NCBI GenBank assembly: GCA_945890735.1
Contig: CAMDCZ010000011.1
Span: forward strand, 1-55,193
DNA from: Bordetella parapertussis
Lineage (GTDB): Bacteria > Pseudomonadota > Gammaproteobacteria > Burkholderiales > Burkholderiaceae_C
Direction: 5' to 3'
Length of the DNA: 55,193 nucleotides
Below, in pieces: positions 15,677 to 24,105 of this stretch; position 1 is the stretch's first letter; each line of letters begins with the position of its first letter. Made by a program: the position numbers and the translations under genes. The notes under the pieces were generated by a model, which was given only the letters and a program-made list of their open reading frames with translations, made no database searches and had not been told where the DNA came from.

Positions 15677-15697
15677 CAAAGCGCTTCATGCGCTTTG
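15677..15697. terminator. inverted repeat between icd and the convergent cold-shock gene
   Basis: Seven-base arms CAAAGCG and CGCTTTG flank a seven-base loop between two convergent genes, overlapping the stop codon of the cold-shock gene. No T-run follows on either strand, so it is at best a weak or Rho-assisted terminator. Confidence 0.35.
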
Positions 15698-15994
15698 GGC
15701 GATCAAGTTGGCACGAAATTGCGGGGTTCTCAGTCGGGACCCTTTGACAGCGCTGTTGACATCTGTGGCATCCCGTGCGTTCGCGGGTGCGGCAATCACC
15801 CGGATATTTTTTGCCAACCAACCCCTGGGGCCCTGCATTGGGTCATAGACGACACTGGCGCCTTGTTGAAGGGTTTTGAACCCAGTCATGTCAACTTCGC
15901 TGAAATGAGCAAACACGTCTTGCCCTATTTCTGAAGATTCAATGAAGCCAAAACCTTTGTGGTTGTTGAACCATTTCACGATACCGATGGCCAT
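15686..15994 (-). CDS. cold-shock domain protein with C-terminal extension
   Basis: A 102-residue nucleic-acid-binding protein. The cold-shock domain spans residues 1-68, with GIVKWFNNHKGFGFI (RNP1 is KGFGFI) and DVFAHF (RNP2). A Ser/Ala/Arg-rich tail of about 34 residues follows, making it longer than standard 67-70 residue Csp proteins. The tail sequence is unfamiliar to me. GGAG precedes the ATG, and a good promoter lies about 60-90 bases upstream. It probably acts as an RNA chaperone. Convergent with icd and divergent from clpS. Confidence 0.9.
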   Translation of the reverse strand: MAIGIVKWFNNHKGFGFIESSEIGQDVFAHFSEVDMTGFKTLQQGASVVYDPMQGPRGWLAKNIRVIAAPANARDATDVNSAVKGSRLRTPQFRANLIAQSA

Positions 15995-16055
15995 GTCAGT
16001 TTCTCCTGCGCGTCTTGATTTGAATACTTAGTTGCTCATATTTTCCCTTCATTGA

Positions 16056-16084
16056 ATTAAAATACATAATTAATAAACTGTAAA
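16056..16084 (-). promoter_or_regulatory. promoter of the cold-shock gene
   Basis: On the minus strand, TTTACA and TTTAAT are separated by 17 bases, each hexamer one mismatch from the sigma-70 consensus, in a notably AT-rich stretch. The predicted transcript would have a leader of about 55 bases before the ATG. Confidence 0.55.
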
Positions 16085-16158
16085 GTACTATTTTTCGACG
16101 GAGCTCATGCCTGTGCCCAGCGGATCACCGTCTGGCCTGTGTGGCGAGGCGTCCTCTA

Positions 16159-16164
16159 TAGAAT
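16159..16164 (+). promoter_or_regulatory. candidate clpS -10 element placed six bases before ATG
   Basis: TAGAAT (within TATAGAAT) lies exactly six bases from the clpS ATG, and no Shine-Dalgarno fits between. Transcription would start at or next to the A of ATG, giving a leaderless message. No convincing -35 is seen. Confidence 0.4.
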
Positions 16165-16170
16165 GAACCC

Positions 16171-16518
16171 ATGGCCAGTCAATCACCCGCACCAGCAGTA
16201 CCGCCGATTCAAACCTCGGATGGGGATTCGGTTGTTCTAGAGCGCAGAACCCAGCGCACGCAACCACCTCAGATGTACCAGGTGGTCATGCTCAATGACG
16301 ATTTCACCCCGATGGAGTTTGTGGTCAGGGTATTGCAGGAGTTTTTCAGCAAAGACCGAGAGGCCGCCACACAAATCATGCTGAAGATCCACCTCGATGG
16401 CAAAGGCGTTTGCGGCGTTTATTCCAAAGACGTTGCAGCCACCAAAGTCGATCAGGTCCAAGACGCCGCGCATCAAGCCGGGCACCCGCTGCAATGTTTG
16501 AGCGAACCGGTTGAATAA
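16171..16518 (+). CDS. clpS: ATP-dependent Clp protease adaptor ClpS
   Basis: A 115-residue adaptor that delivers N-end-rule substrates to ClpAP. A flexible N-terminal tail of about 35 residues precedes the core MYQVVMLNDDFTPMEFVVRVL, which carries the NDD residues that bind destabilising N-terminal amino acids. HLDGKGVCGVYSKDVAATKV is the second conserved block. It lies 54 bases upstream of clpA, its partner. No Shine-Dalgarno is visible at the ATG. Confidence 0.96.
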   Translation: MASQSPAPAVPPIQTSDGDSVVLERRTQRTQPPQMYQVVMLNDDFTPMEFVVRVLQEFFSKDREAATQIMLKIHLDGKGVCGVYSKDVAATKVDQVQDAAHQAGHPLQCLSEPVE

Positions 16519-16572
16519 ATTGAACATGTTTCCATATACAGTTGACCCCAAGCACGCCCCAAGGAAGAAATC

Positions 16573-18900
16573 ATGATTGCCCAAGAACTTGAAGTCAGCT
16601 TACACATGGCCTTTGTGGAGGCCAGACAGCAGCGTCATGAATTCATCACCGTTGAACACCTGTTGTTGGCTTTGCTCGACAACCCCAGCGCCGCAGAGGT
16701 GCTGCGAGCGTGCTCAGCCAACATCGATGATTTGCGCAAATCACTCTCCAATTTCATCAAAGACAACACCCCCCAAGTGGCTGGCAGTGATGAGGTGGAC
16801 ACCCAGCCCACCCTGGGGTTTCAGCGCGTGATTCAACGCGCCATCATGCATGTGCAGTCCACTGGCAATGGCAAAAAAGAAGTGACCGGGGCCAACGTGC
16901 TCGTGGCGATCTTTGGTGAAAAAGACTCGCATGCGGTTTACTACCTCCACCAGCAAGGCGTGACCCGCTTGGATGTGGTCAATTTCATCGCCCACGGCAT
17001 CAAAAAGAGCGACCCCCAAGAACCGGTCAAAGGCAATGAGTCAGCGGCCCCCGAGAGCGAAGAGCCCAGCGAGAAATCCGAAAAAGCCTCGCCCCTGGAG
17101 CAGTTCACTCAAAACCTCAACCAACTTGCCAAGGACGGCAAAATTGACCCGTTGATCGGCCGCGAATACGAGGTCGAGCGCACCATCCAAATCCTCTGCC
17201 GCCGCCGAAAAAACAACCCCTTGTTGGTTGGTGAGGCGGGCGTGGGTAAAACCGCGATCGCCGAAGGCTTGGCCTGGCGCATCACCCAAAAAGACGTGCC
17301 AGAGATTTTGGCCGAGGCGGTGGTTTATTCCCTCGACATGGGTGCTTTGCTGGCCGGGACCAAATACCGTGGTGACTTCGAGCAACGCCTCAAAGGTGTT
17401 TTGAAATCCCTCAAGGACAAGCCCAATGCGGTGTTGTTCATCGACGAAATTCACACCCTCATCGGTGCGGGTGCAGCCTCTGGCGGTACCTTGGACGCGT
17501 CCAATTTGCTCAAGCCTGCGCTGTCCAGCGGTCAGCTCAAGTGCATCGGGGCCACCACCTTCAGCGAGTACCGGGGCATCTTCGAGAAGGACGCCGCCTT
17601 GAGTCGCCGTTTCCAAAAAGTCGACGTGGTCGAGCCCACCATCGAGCAGACGGTGGACATCCTCAAAGGTTTGAAATCCCGCTTTGAGGAGCACCACAGC
17701 GTCAAATATGCGGTTGCCGCCTTGCAAGCCGCGGCTGAGTTGAGCGCGAAATACATCAACGACCGCCACTTGCCTGACAAAGCGATCGATGTGATTGATG
17801 AAGCAGGCGCGGCTCAACGCATCCTGCCGGCTTCCAAGCGCAAGAAAACCATCAGCAAGTCTGAAATCGAAGACATCGTCGCCAAAATTGCCCGCATCCC
17901 GCCCGCCAGCGTGTCCAACGATGACCGCGGCAAGTTGCAGACCCTCGAGCGCGATTTGAAGAGCGTGGTCTTCGGCCAAGACAAAGCCCTGGAGGTGCTG
18001 GCCTCGGCTGTGAAGATGGCCCGCTCTGGCTTGGGCAAGTCTGACAAGCCGATTGGTGCGTTTTTGTTCAGCGGTCCCACCGGCGTTGGCAAGACCGAGG
18101 CCGCCAAACAACTCGCTTACATCTTGGGCATCGACCTGCTGCGTTTTGACATGTCCGAATACATGGAGCGCCATGCGGTCAGCCGTCTGATTGGTGCGCC
18201 TCCGGGTTATGTGGGCTTTGACCAAGGTGGTTTACTCACCGAAGCCATCACCAAAAAGCCGCATTCGGTGTTGCTGCTCGATGAAATTGAAAAAGCACAC
18301 CCGGACATCTTCAACGTCTTGTTGCAGGTGATGGACCATGGCACCTTGACCGATAACAACGGACGCAAGGCCGATTTCCGCAACGTGATCATCATCATGA
18401 CCACCAATGCGGGTGCCGAAACCATGAACAAATCCACCATTGGTTTCACCAATGCACGCGAACCGGGTGACGAATTGGCTGACATCAAGCGCTTGTTCAC
18501 ACCAGAGTTCCGTAACCGCTTGGACGCCACGGTCAGCTTCAAACCGCTGGATGAAATCGTCATCATGCGCGTGGTTGACAAGTTCTTGTTGCAACTCGAA
18601 ACACAGTTGGCTGAGAAAAAAGTCGATGTCACCTTCACCGATGATTTGCGCAAACACTTGGCGAAAAAGGGATTTGACCCACTCATGGGTGCTCGCCCCA
18701 TGCAGCGCCTGATCCAAGACACGATCCGCAAGGCCTTGGCAGACGAGCTCTTGTTCGGTCGCTTGACCGACGGCGGTCGACTCACGGTCAGTCTGGACGA
18801 CAAGGAGGAAGTCTTGCTCGATATTCAGCCCTTGCCGAAAAAAGAATCCCGCTCATCCAAGTCCGAGCCTACTGAACCCGAAGAAGCAGAAGCGAGTTAA
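16573..18900 (+). CDS. clpA: ATP-dependent Clp protease ATP-binding subunit ClpA
   Basis: A 775-residue hexameric unfoldase for ClpP. The N-domain (about 1-145) docks ClpS. The first AAA+ module has the Walker A motif GEAGVGKTA and LFIDEIHTLIGAG. The second has GPTGVGKTE, LLLDEIEKAHPDIFN and the C-terminal sensor region GARPMQRLI. The last ~20 residues are an acidic Ser/Glu-rich tail. AAGGAAG precedes the ATG. TTGAAT and TATACA in the clpS-clpA gap could form a weak internal promoter. clpP is not in the window. Confidence 0.97.
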   Translation: MIAQELEVSLHMAFVEARQQRHEFITVEHLLLALLDNPSAAEVLRACSANIDDLRKSLSNFIKDNTPQVAGSDEVDTQPTLGFQRVIQRAIMHVQSTGNGKKEVTGANVLVAIFGEKDSHAVYYLHQQGVTRLDVVNFIAHGIKKSDPQEPVKGNESAAPESEEPSEKSEKASPLEQFTQNLNQLAKDGKIDPLIGREYEVERTIQILCRRRKNNPLLVGEAGVGKTAIAEGLAWRITQKDVPEILAEAVVYSLDMGALLAGTKYRGDFEQRLKGVLKSLKDKPNAVLFIDEIHTLIGAGAASGGTLDASNLLKPALSSGQLKCIGATTFSEYRGIFEKDAALSRRFQKVDVVEPTIEQTVDILKGLKSRFEEHHSVKYAVAALQAAAELSAKYINDRHLPDKAIDVIDEAGAAQRILPASKRKKTISKSEIEDIVAKIARIPPASVSNDDRGKLQTLERDLKSVVFGQDKALEVLASAVKMARSGLGKSDKPIGAFLFSGPTGVGKTEAAKQLAYILGIDLLRFDMSEYMERHAVSRLIGAPPGYVGFDQGGLLTEAITKKPHSVLLLDEIEKAHPDIFNVLLQVMDHGTLTDNNGRKADFRNVIIIMTTNAGAETMNKSTIGFTNAREPGDELADIKRLFTPEFRNRLDATVSFKPLDEIVIMRVVDKFLLQLETQLAEKKVDVTFTDDLRKHLAKKGFDPLMGARPMQRLIQDTIRKALADELLFGRLTDGGRLTVSLDDKEEVLLDIQPLPKKESRSSKSEPTEPEEAEAS

Positions 18901-18902
18901 GC

Positions 18903-19622
18903 GTGGCAGGGCACAGCAAATGGGCAAACATCCAGCACCGCAAAGGTCGCCAGGATGAAAAGAGAGGAAAGATCTGGACCAGGGTGATCCGTGAAATCAT
19001 GGTCGCTGCCCGCTTGGCCGGTGGCGAGCTGGACGTCAACCCGCGCTTGCGCATGGCTGTCGAAAAGGCCAAGGCGGCCAACATGCCTGCCGACACCATC
19101 AAGCGCAACATCGACAAAGCCACAGGCAATCTCGAAGGTGTGCATTACGAAGAGATTCGCTACGAGGGCTATGGGATCGCAGGTGTGGCATTGATGGTTG
19201 ACACCATGACCGATAACAAAGTGCGCACCGTGGCTGAAGTGCGCCACGCCTTGAGCAAACACGGCGGCAACATGGGCACCGAAGGCTCGGTGTCTTTCCA
19301 GTTCAAGCACTGCGGCCAGCTCATTTTGGCGCCGGGCACCTCTGAAGACAAGGTGATGGAAGTGGCTTTGGAAGCTGGGGCAGAGGATGTTTTGGTGGAC
19401 GACGAAGGCGCGATCGAGGTTCTGACCCAGCCAACCGACTTTGAAGCTGTCAAAGCTGCATTGGACCAAGCTGGCTTGAGCCCTGGCATGGCAGAGGTGA
19501 CGTACCGCGCTGAAAACACCATCGAGCTCAGCGATGACGACCAGGCCAAGATGCAAAAAATCTTAGACGCCTTGGAAGAGCTCGACGATGTGCAAGCGGT
19601 CTACCACAACGCAGCCATATGA
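18903..19622 (+). CDS. yebC: YebC/PmpR-family protein
   Basis: A 239-residue protein beginning MAGHSKWANIQHRKGRQDEKRGK, the signature of the YebC/PmpR/TACO1 family. Further family blocks are ARLAGGELDVNPRLR and VRYEGYGIAGVALMVD-like text around residues 80-100. Members were described as DNA-binding regulators and more recently as translation factors relieving proline-rich stalls. The start is GTG, two bases after the clpA stop. The stop forms an ATGA overlap with purD. Which role applies here is unknown. Confidence 0.93.
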   Translation: MAGHSKWANIQHRKGRQDEKRGKIWTRVIREIMVAARLAGGELDVNPRLRMAVEKAKAANMPADTIKRNIDKATGNLEGVHYEEIRYEGYGIAGVALMVDTMTDNKVRTVAEVRHALSKHGGNMGTEGSVSFQFKHCGQLILAPGTSEDKVMEVALEAGAEDVLVDDEGAIEVLTQPTDFEAVKAALDQAGLSPGMAEVTYRAENTIELSDDDQAKMQKILDALEELDDVQAVYHNAAI

Positions 19623-20908
19623 AAATACTGGTCATTGGCTCGGGTGGTAGAGAACACGCCTTGGCCTGGAAACTCACCCAATCGCCTCAGGTGCAGATGG
19701 TTTTTGTGGCGCCAGGCAATGCGGGGATCACACGCAATAAAAACCTGCAATCGGTCGCATTGACAGACACAGTTGCACTGCGTCAATGGGCACAAGACAA
19801 TGACATCGGCTTGACCGTTGTAGGGCCAGAAGCGCCTTTGGCCGCTGGTGTGGTGGATGAATTCAGAAACCACGGGCTGCGCATTTTTGGCCCCACCCAA
19901 GCGGCAGCCCAGCTGGAAAGCTCCAAAGCGTTCTCGAAAGCTTTCATGGAACGCCATGGCATTCCCACCGCGCGATACGCCACCTTTGAAGATGCCTCTT
20001 TGGCCCATGCTTATGTGAATCAGCATGGCGCGCCGATCGTGGTCAAGGCCGATGGCTTGGCTGCGGGCAAGGGTGTGGTGGTGGCGACCACGGTTCAAGA
20101 AGCGCATGACGCGATCGACAACATGCTCTTGGACAACACCATGGGTGTGCAGCACAACGCTGGCAAAGCGCGTGTGGTGATTGAGGAGTTTTTGGTGGGT
20201 GAGGAAGCCTCGTTCATGGTGATCGCCCATGGCCTGGTGGCGGTCCCTTTGGCCACTTCACAAGACCACAAGCGTTTGCTGGATGGCGACATCGGTCCCA
20301 ACACCGGCGGCATGGGCGCGTATTCGCCTGCGCCCGTGGTCACGCCCGAGATACACGCTCGTGTCATGCGCGAAGTCATCCAACCCACCTTGAAAGGCAT
20401 GCAGTCTGACGGCATTCCCTACAGCGGTTTTTTGTATGCCGGCTTGATGATCAGCCCGGACGGGCAACTCAAGGTGCTGGAGTTCAATTGCCGCATGGGC
20501 GACCCGGAAACCCAGCCGATACTGATGCGCTTGAAGAGTGATTTGGTCGATGCCTTGTGGGCTGCAACCGATGCGCAACCTGCCACTTTGTCATCGGTCG
20601 AACTGTCCTGGGACAGACGCTTTGCCCTGGGTGTGGTGCTGGCAGCGGCGAACTACCCCGCCAGCCCCCGCAAGGGCGATGCGATCCAAGGTTTGCCGAT
20701 CGATCAAGCAGAGGTCATGGTGTTCCATGCGGCCACCCAAGCCAGTGGTGGTCAGACGCTCACCAGCGGTGGACGGGTCCTGTGTGTGACGGCTTTGGGT
20801 GACACGGTGCGTCAAGCGCAAGTCCATGCCTACGAGGTGGTGGACCACATCCATTTTGACGGCATGCAGTTCCGACGCGACATTGGACACCGTGCCATCC
20901 GCCGCTGA
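19619..20908 (+). CDS. purD: phosphoribosylamine-glycine ligase
   Basis: This 429-residue ATP-grasp enzyme makes glycinamide ribonucleotide, the second step of purine synthesis. It starts MKILVIGSGGREHALAWKL. The ATP-grasp blocks include PIVVKADGLAAGKGVVVA and VIEEFLVGEEASFMV. Substrate motifs include HKRLLDGDIGPNTGGMGAYSP and FNCRMGDPETQ. It overlaps yebC by four bases, so its translation is probably coupled. purL, another enzyme of this pathway, lies at the right end of the window. Confidence 0.97.
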   Translation: MKILVIGSGGREHALAWKLTQSPQVQMVFVAPGNAGITRNKNLQSVALTDTVALRQWAQDNDIGLTVVGPEAPLAAGVVDEFRNHGLRIFGPTQAAAQLESSKAFSKAFMERHGIPTARYATFEDASLAHAYVNQHGAPIVVKADGLAAGKGVVVATTVQEAHDAIDNMLLDNTMGVQHNAGKARVVIEEFLVGEEASFMVIAHGLVAVPLATSQDHKRLLDGDIGPNTGGMGAYSPAPVVTPEIHARVMREVIQPTLKGMQSDGIPYSGFLYAGLMISPDGQLKVLEFNCRMGDPETQPILMRLKSDLVDALWAATDAQPATLSSVELSWDRRFALGVVLAAANYPASPRKGDAIQGLPIDQAEVMVFHAATQASGGQTLTSGGRVLCVTALGDTVRQAQVHAYEVVDHIHFDGMQFRRDIGHRAIRR

Positions 20909-20940
20909 TGCCGGCTTGCCTTGCAACCGTGGAGACTTGA

Positions 20941-21858
20941 ATGAACCCCGCCTTTGAACCTGTTCGCACTTACCTCTTGGATTTGCAAAGCCGCATCACC
21001 TCTGCGCTGGAAACCCTGGATGGTGACGGACGTTTCATTGTCGATGCATGGCAGAAGCCCCCGGGTGACATTTTGCAAGGCAATGGCATCACCCAAATCA
21101 TGGAGCAGGGAACGGTATTTGAGCGAGCTGGTTGTGGCTTCTCGCATGTCACTGGCCCCAAGCTGCCACCGTCCGCCACGCAACACCGCCCAGAGCTCAA
21201 TGGCAGTGCTTTTGAAGCCATGGGCGTGTCTCTGGTCTTTCACCCGCGCAATCCGTATGTGCCCACGGTGCATATGAATGTGCGTGCCTTGCTGGCCAAG
21301 CCGGAAAACGCTGAACCTGTCGCTTGGTTTGGCGGTGGCATGGACCTCACCCCTTATTACGGTTTCGATGAGGATGCGGTGCATTTTCATCAAACCTGCA
21401 AACAAGCTTTGCAACCCTTTGGTGAGGGTTTGTATCCACGCTTCAAAACCTGGTGCGATGAGTATTTCTTTTTAAAGCACCGCAATGAACCCCGCGGCAT
21501 CGGTGGTATTTTTTTCGATGATTTTTCTGAGTTGGGCTTTGAGCAAAGTTTTGCCATGATGAAAAGCGTGGGCGACCATTTGTTGGAAGCCTATTTGCCA
21601 TTGGTGAACAAACGCAAAGACATGGCCTACGGCGAACGAGAGCGGGAACACCAGTTGTACCGCCGTGGACGGTATGTGGAGTTCAACCTGGTTTGGGATC
21701 GGGGAACGCATTTTGGGCTGCAGTCGGGTGGGCGCACTGAATCGATTTTGTTGTCCATGCCTTCGCTGGTGAGGTGGTCCTACCAACACCAACCTGCGCC
21801 TGGCACGCCTGAAGACAAACTCACTTCTTATTTCCTGCAAGGGAGAAATTGGGTCTGA
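20941..21858 (+). CDS. hemF: oxygen-dependent coproporphyrinogen III oxidase
   Basis: This 305-residue cytosolic enzyme decarboxylates coproporphyrinogen III to protoporphyrinogen IX using O2. Conserved blocks are ERAGCGFSHV, VHMNVRAL, WFGGGMDLTPYYGF (with the essential Asp), FFLKHRNEPRGIGGIFFDD and RRGRYVEFNLVWDRGTHFG. GGAG stands six bases before the ATG. It implies aerobic or microaerobic life. The last codons overlap the start assigned to nadD. Confidence 0.97.
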   Translation: MNPAFEPVRTYLLDLQSRITSALETLDGDGRFIVDAWQKPPGDILQGNGITQIMEQGTVFERAGCGFSHVTGPKLPPSATQHRPELNGSAFEAMGVSLVFHPRNPYVPTVHMNVRALLAKPENAEPVAWFGGGMDLTPYYGFDEDAVHFHQTCKQALQPFGEGLYPRFKTWCDEYFFLKHRNEPRGIGGIFFDDFSELGFEQSFAMMKSVGDHLLEAYLPLVNKRKDMAYGEREREHQLYRRGRYVEFNLVWDRGTHFGLQSGGRTESILLSMPSLVRWSYQHQPAPGTPEDKLTSYFLQGRNWV

Positions 21859-22484
21859 CCTCGTATTCCTCAGCCCGCATTGGCCTCTTCGGTGGGGCCT
21901 TTGACCCGCCGCATTTGGCGCATCGTGCACTGGCCGAGGCTGCCATCGAACAACTCCAACTCGATGCATTGCACCTGTTGCCTACGGGTGGTGCTTGGCA
22001 TAAAGCGCGTGGGTTGACGGCCGCAGTTCACCGTTTGGCCATGACCAGGCTGGCTTTTGAAGATTTGCCCGCGGCAGTCATCGATGACCAAGAGTTGCAA
22101 CGCGCTGGGCCGAGCTACACCGTCGACAGCCTGGCAGCCTTGCGAACAAGCCACCCAGGGGCGGTTTTGTTCGTGGTCATGGGTGCGGACCAAGCTGCCA
22201 AGTTCACCACCTGGCACCAATGGCAACAGATTGCCCAATGGGCGCAATTGGCTGTGGCCGACAGGCCTCTAGAGCAGCAAGATGGCTCTGCACCCCATGA
22301 GTGGCACAATCCAGAACATACGCGCTGCGTGCATTTGCGTCTGCCCTTGTTGTCCCTGAGTGCCACCGATATCCGGTGGCGTTGTGCCAAGGGCGTGTCT
22401 TTAGACGATGCGCTGAGCCCTGCAGTGATTCAATACATTCAACAACACCACCTGTACACGGACCAACATGACCGAAGCCTCTGA
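21849..22484 (+). CDS. nadD: nicotinate-nucleotide adenylyltransferase
   Basis: A roughly 211-residue enzyme that converts nicotinate mononucleotide to deamido-NAD. IGLFGGAFDPPHLAH holds the nucleotidyltransferase HxGH-like site (here the GGAFDPPHLAH form). PSYTVDSLAAL, FVVMGADQ and LSATDIR are the other family signatures. No ATG lies before the first motif. The best candidate is TTG inside the end of hemF, but GGGAG is only three bases before it; a CTG two codons later would have better spacing. The function is certain and the exact start is not. Confidence 0.93.
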   Translation: MGLTSYSSARIGLFGGAFDPPHLAHRALAEAAIEQLQLDALHLLPTGGAWHKARGLTAAVHRLAMTRLAFEDLPAAVIDDQELQRAGPSYTVDSLAALRTSHPGAVLFVVMGADQAAKFTTWHQWQQIAQWAQLAVADRPLEQQDGSAPHEWHNPEHTRCVHLRLPLLSLSATDIRWRCAKGVSLDDALSPAVIQYIQQHHLYTDQHDRSL

Positions 22485-23040
22485 GAAAAAAGACGTTCAA
22501 AAACTGCAACGCGTGGTGATTGACAGTTTGGAAGACATCAAGGCGCAGGACATCCAGGCCTTCAACACCGAGCATCTGTCGGCCTTGTTTGAGCGGGTCA
22601 TCATCGCCAGCGGTACCTCGAATCGACAAACCAAGGCCTTGGCAGCCAGTGTGCGTGACGAGGTGCGTGAGGCCGGCTTTGGCAAGCCGCGCATCGAGGG
22701 TGAGGAAAACGGTGAGTGGATCATTGTCGATTGTGGCGCGGTGGTGGTGCACATCATGCAACCGTCGATCCGCCAGTATTACCACCTTGAGGAAATTTGG
22801 GGTGACAAGCCCGTGCGTTTGAAACTCGGGTCGGCGAAACCACCCATGCCTGTCAAAGTGATTGCGGTGCCTGAGACCAAGGGCAAAGCAGCCAAAAAAG
22901 CGCCGGCCAAAAAAGTACCGGCCAAAAAAGCGCCGGTGAAATCAACCCCTGTGAAAACAGCCCCTGCGAAAAAGTCTGCCGCTAAAAAATCGCCAGTGGC
23001 TAAAGCCGCGGCCAAAAAGTCCCCTCGCGCCAAGGCATGA
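22468..23040 (+). CDS. rsfS: ribosome silencing factor RsfS with Lys/Ala/Pro-rich tail
   Basis: Residues 10-120 form the RsfS/Iojap domain (VVIDSLEDIKAQDIQAFNT, IASGTSNRQTKALA, WIIVDCGAVVVHIM). This domain binds ribosomal protein uL14 and blocks subunit joining when nutrients are scarce. The family is normally about 105-120 residues; this one has 190. Residues ~138-190 are PAKK/APVK-type repeats resembling histone H1-like tails, encoded partly by three 15-base direct repeats. It overlaps nadD by 17 bases and rlmH by four, in the usual nadD-rsfS-rlmH order. The tail may bind RNA; that is a guess. Confidence 0.94.
   Translation: MTEASEKKDVQKLQRVVIDSLEDIKAQDIQAFNTEHLSALFERVIIASGTSNRQTKALAASVRDEVREAGFGKPRIEGEENGEWIIVDCGAVVVHIMQPSIRQYYHLEEIWGDKPVRLKLGSAKPPMPVKVIAVPETKGKAAKKAPAKKVPAKKAPVKSTPVKTAPAKKSAAKKSPVAKAAAKKSPRAKA
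22891..22935 (+). repeat. three tandem 15-base repeats within rsfS
   Basis: GCCAAAAAAGCGCCG occurs three times back to back, the middle copy with two changes, encoding AKKAP/AKKVP units. Each copy contains six consecutive A residues, which is prone to slippage. Confidence 0.85.
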
Positions 23041-23504
23041 AGCTTTGGGTGGTCGCGGTCGGACAACGTGTGCCCGATTGGGCGCAAGCTGCATGGGATG
23101 ACTATGCAAAGCGATTTCCGGGCGATGTCAAAGTCGGTTTAAAGACGGTGAAAACCGAACCCAGGGGATCACGCACGACTCCACAGATTTGGGCCGCAGA
23201 GCGTGCCCGCATCGATGCAGCCATTCCCAAAGATTGCCACCGGATTTGGTTGGATGAAAAAGGCAAACGGCTGACCACCAAAGCCTTGTCTCAACGCTGG
23301 CTCGATTGGCAAGCCCAAGCACAAGACGTGGCAATGGTCATTGGCGGCCCAGATGGCTTTGACCCTGTCATTCGTGACGGTGGACATGACCTGATCAGCC
23401 TGTCAGACATGACTTTGCCGCACGCCATGGTGCGCGTGGTCTTGATCGAGCAACTCTACCGCGCATGGTCCCTGATGACCAACCATCCCTATCACCGCGA
23501 ATGA
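23037..23504 (+). CDS. rlmH: 23S rRNA (pseudouridine1915-N3)-methyltransferase
   Basis: A 155-residue SPOUT methyltransferase that modifies pseudouridine 1915 in helix 69 of 23S rRNA in assembled ribosomes. MKLWVVAVGQRVPDWAQ starts the protein. VAMVIGGPDGFDP is the knotted SAM-binding loop. The C-terminal LIEQLYRAWSLMTNHPYHRE is diagnostic for RlmH. ATGA overlaps join it to rsfS upstream and to maf downstream, implying translational coupling of the three. Confidence 0.97.
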   Translation: MKLWVVAVGQRVPDWAQAAWDDYAKRFPGDVKVGLKTVKTEPRGSRTTPQIWAAERARIDAAIPKDCHRIWLDEKGKRLTTKALSQRWLDWQAQAQDVAMVIGGPDGFDPVIRDGGHDLISLSDMTLPHAMVRVVLIEQLYRAWSLMTNHPYHRE

Positions 23505-24103
23505 ATGCCCCCCTGATTTACCTGGCTTCCCAAAGTCCACGTCGTCAGCAGTTGCTGACCCAAATAGGCGTCTCCTTTGAAGTCTTGCTACCGGTTGACA
23601 GCCAAGTGGCCGAGGATCTGGAGGCCGTGTTGCCTGGTGAGACAGCCCAAGCCTATGTTCAACGTGTGACTTTGCTCAAGTTGCAGTCAGCCAAGGCACA
23701 GCTCAAAGCCGCCAAGCGTGTTGCGCATCCCATTTTGTGTGCAGACACCACGGTGGTGTTGGATGGCGACATATTGGGCAAGCCGCAAGATGCACAGGAT
23801 GCAGCTGCGATGTTGCAACGCTTGTCAGGTCAAACCCATTGGGTCTTGACGGCGATCGCACTGGCCCACGGGCGCCGCATCCACCGGGCCTTGAGTCGCT
23901 CTAAAGTGCGCTTTGCACCATTGACCAGCTCGCAAATCCAAGCCTATGTGGACTCAGGCGAGCCCATGGGCAAGGCGGGTGCTTACGCCATACAGGGTCA
24001 TGCCAGTACATTTGTGCAAAGCATCCAAGGCAGTTACTCTGGCATCATGGGCTTACCCCTGTTTGAAACAGCCAAGCTGCTTCACAAAATCAACGAGGCC
24101 TGA
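23501..24103 (+). CDS. Maf-family nucleoside triphosphate pyrophosphatase
   Basis: A 200-residue house-cleaning pyrophosphatase. The N-terminal IYLASQSPRRQQLL is the phosphate-binding motif. ILCADTTVVLDGDILGKP carries the catalytic Asp, and GKAGAYAIQGHASTFVQSIQ the C-terminal motif. Substrates in the family are dTTP/UTP (YhdE) or modified pyrimidines and m7GTP (YceF); I cannot tell which. The ATG overlapping the rlmH stop (ATGA) is chosen over an earlier in-frame codon within rlmH. It sits just before rng, as maf does in many proteobacteria. Confidence 0.93.
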   Translation: MNAPLIYLASQSPRRQQLLTQIGVSFEVLLPVDSQVAEDLEAVLPGETAQAYVQRVTLLKLQSAKAQLKAAKRVAHPILCADTTVVLDGDILGKPQDAQDAAAMLQRLSGQTHWVLTAIALAHGRRIHRALSRSKVRFAPLTSSQIQAYVDSGEPMGKAGAYAIQGHASTFVQSIQGSYSGIMGLPLFETAKLLHKINEA

Positions 24104-24105
24104 AC

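Noticed and set aside
16510..16545. Promoter for clpA inside the clpS-clpA gap
   Set aside because: TTGAAT and TATACA are 18 bases apart but each has two mismatches to consensus; not strong enough to list as a feature.
17041..18225. Minus-strand frame of nearly 400 codons inside clpA
   Set aside because: ClpA motifs are intact on the plus strand, and the antisense product has no known domain.
22861..23037. Repeats in rsfS considered as a CRISPR-like or mobile element
   Set aside because: The units are 15 bases, contiguous without spacers, and in frame as Lys/Ala/Pro coding sequence.
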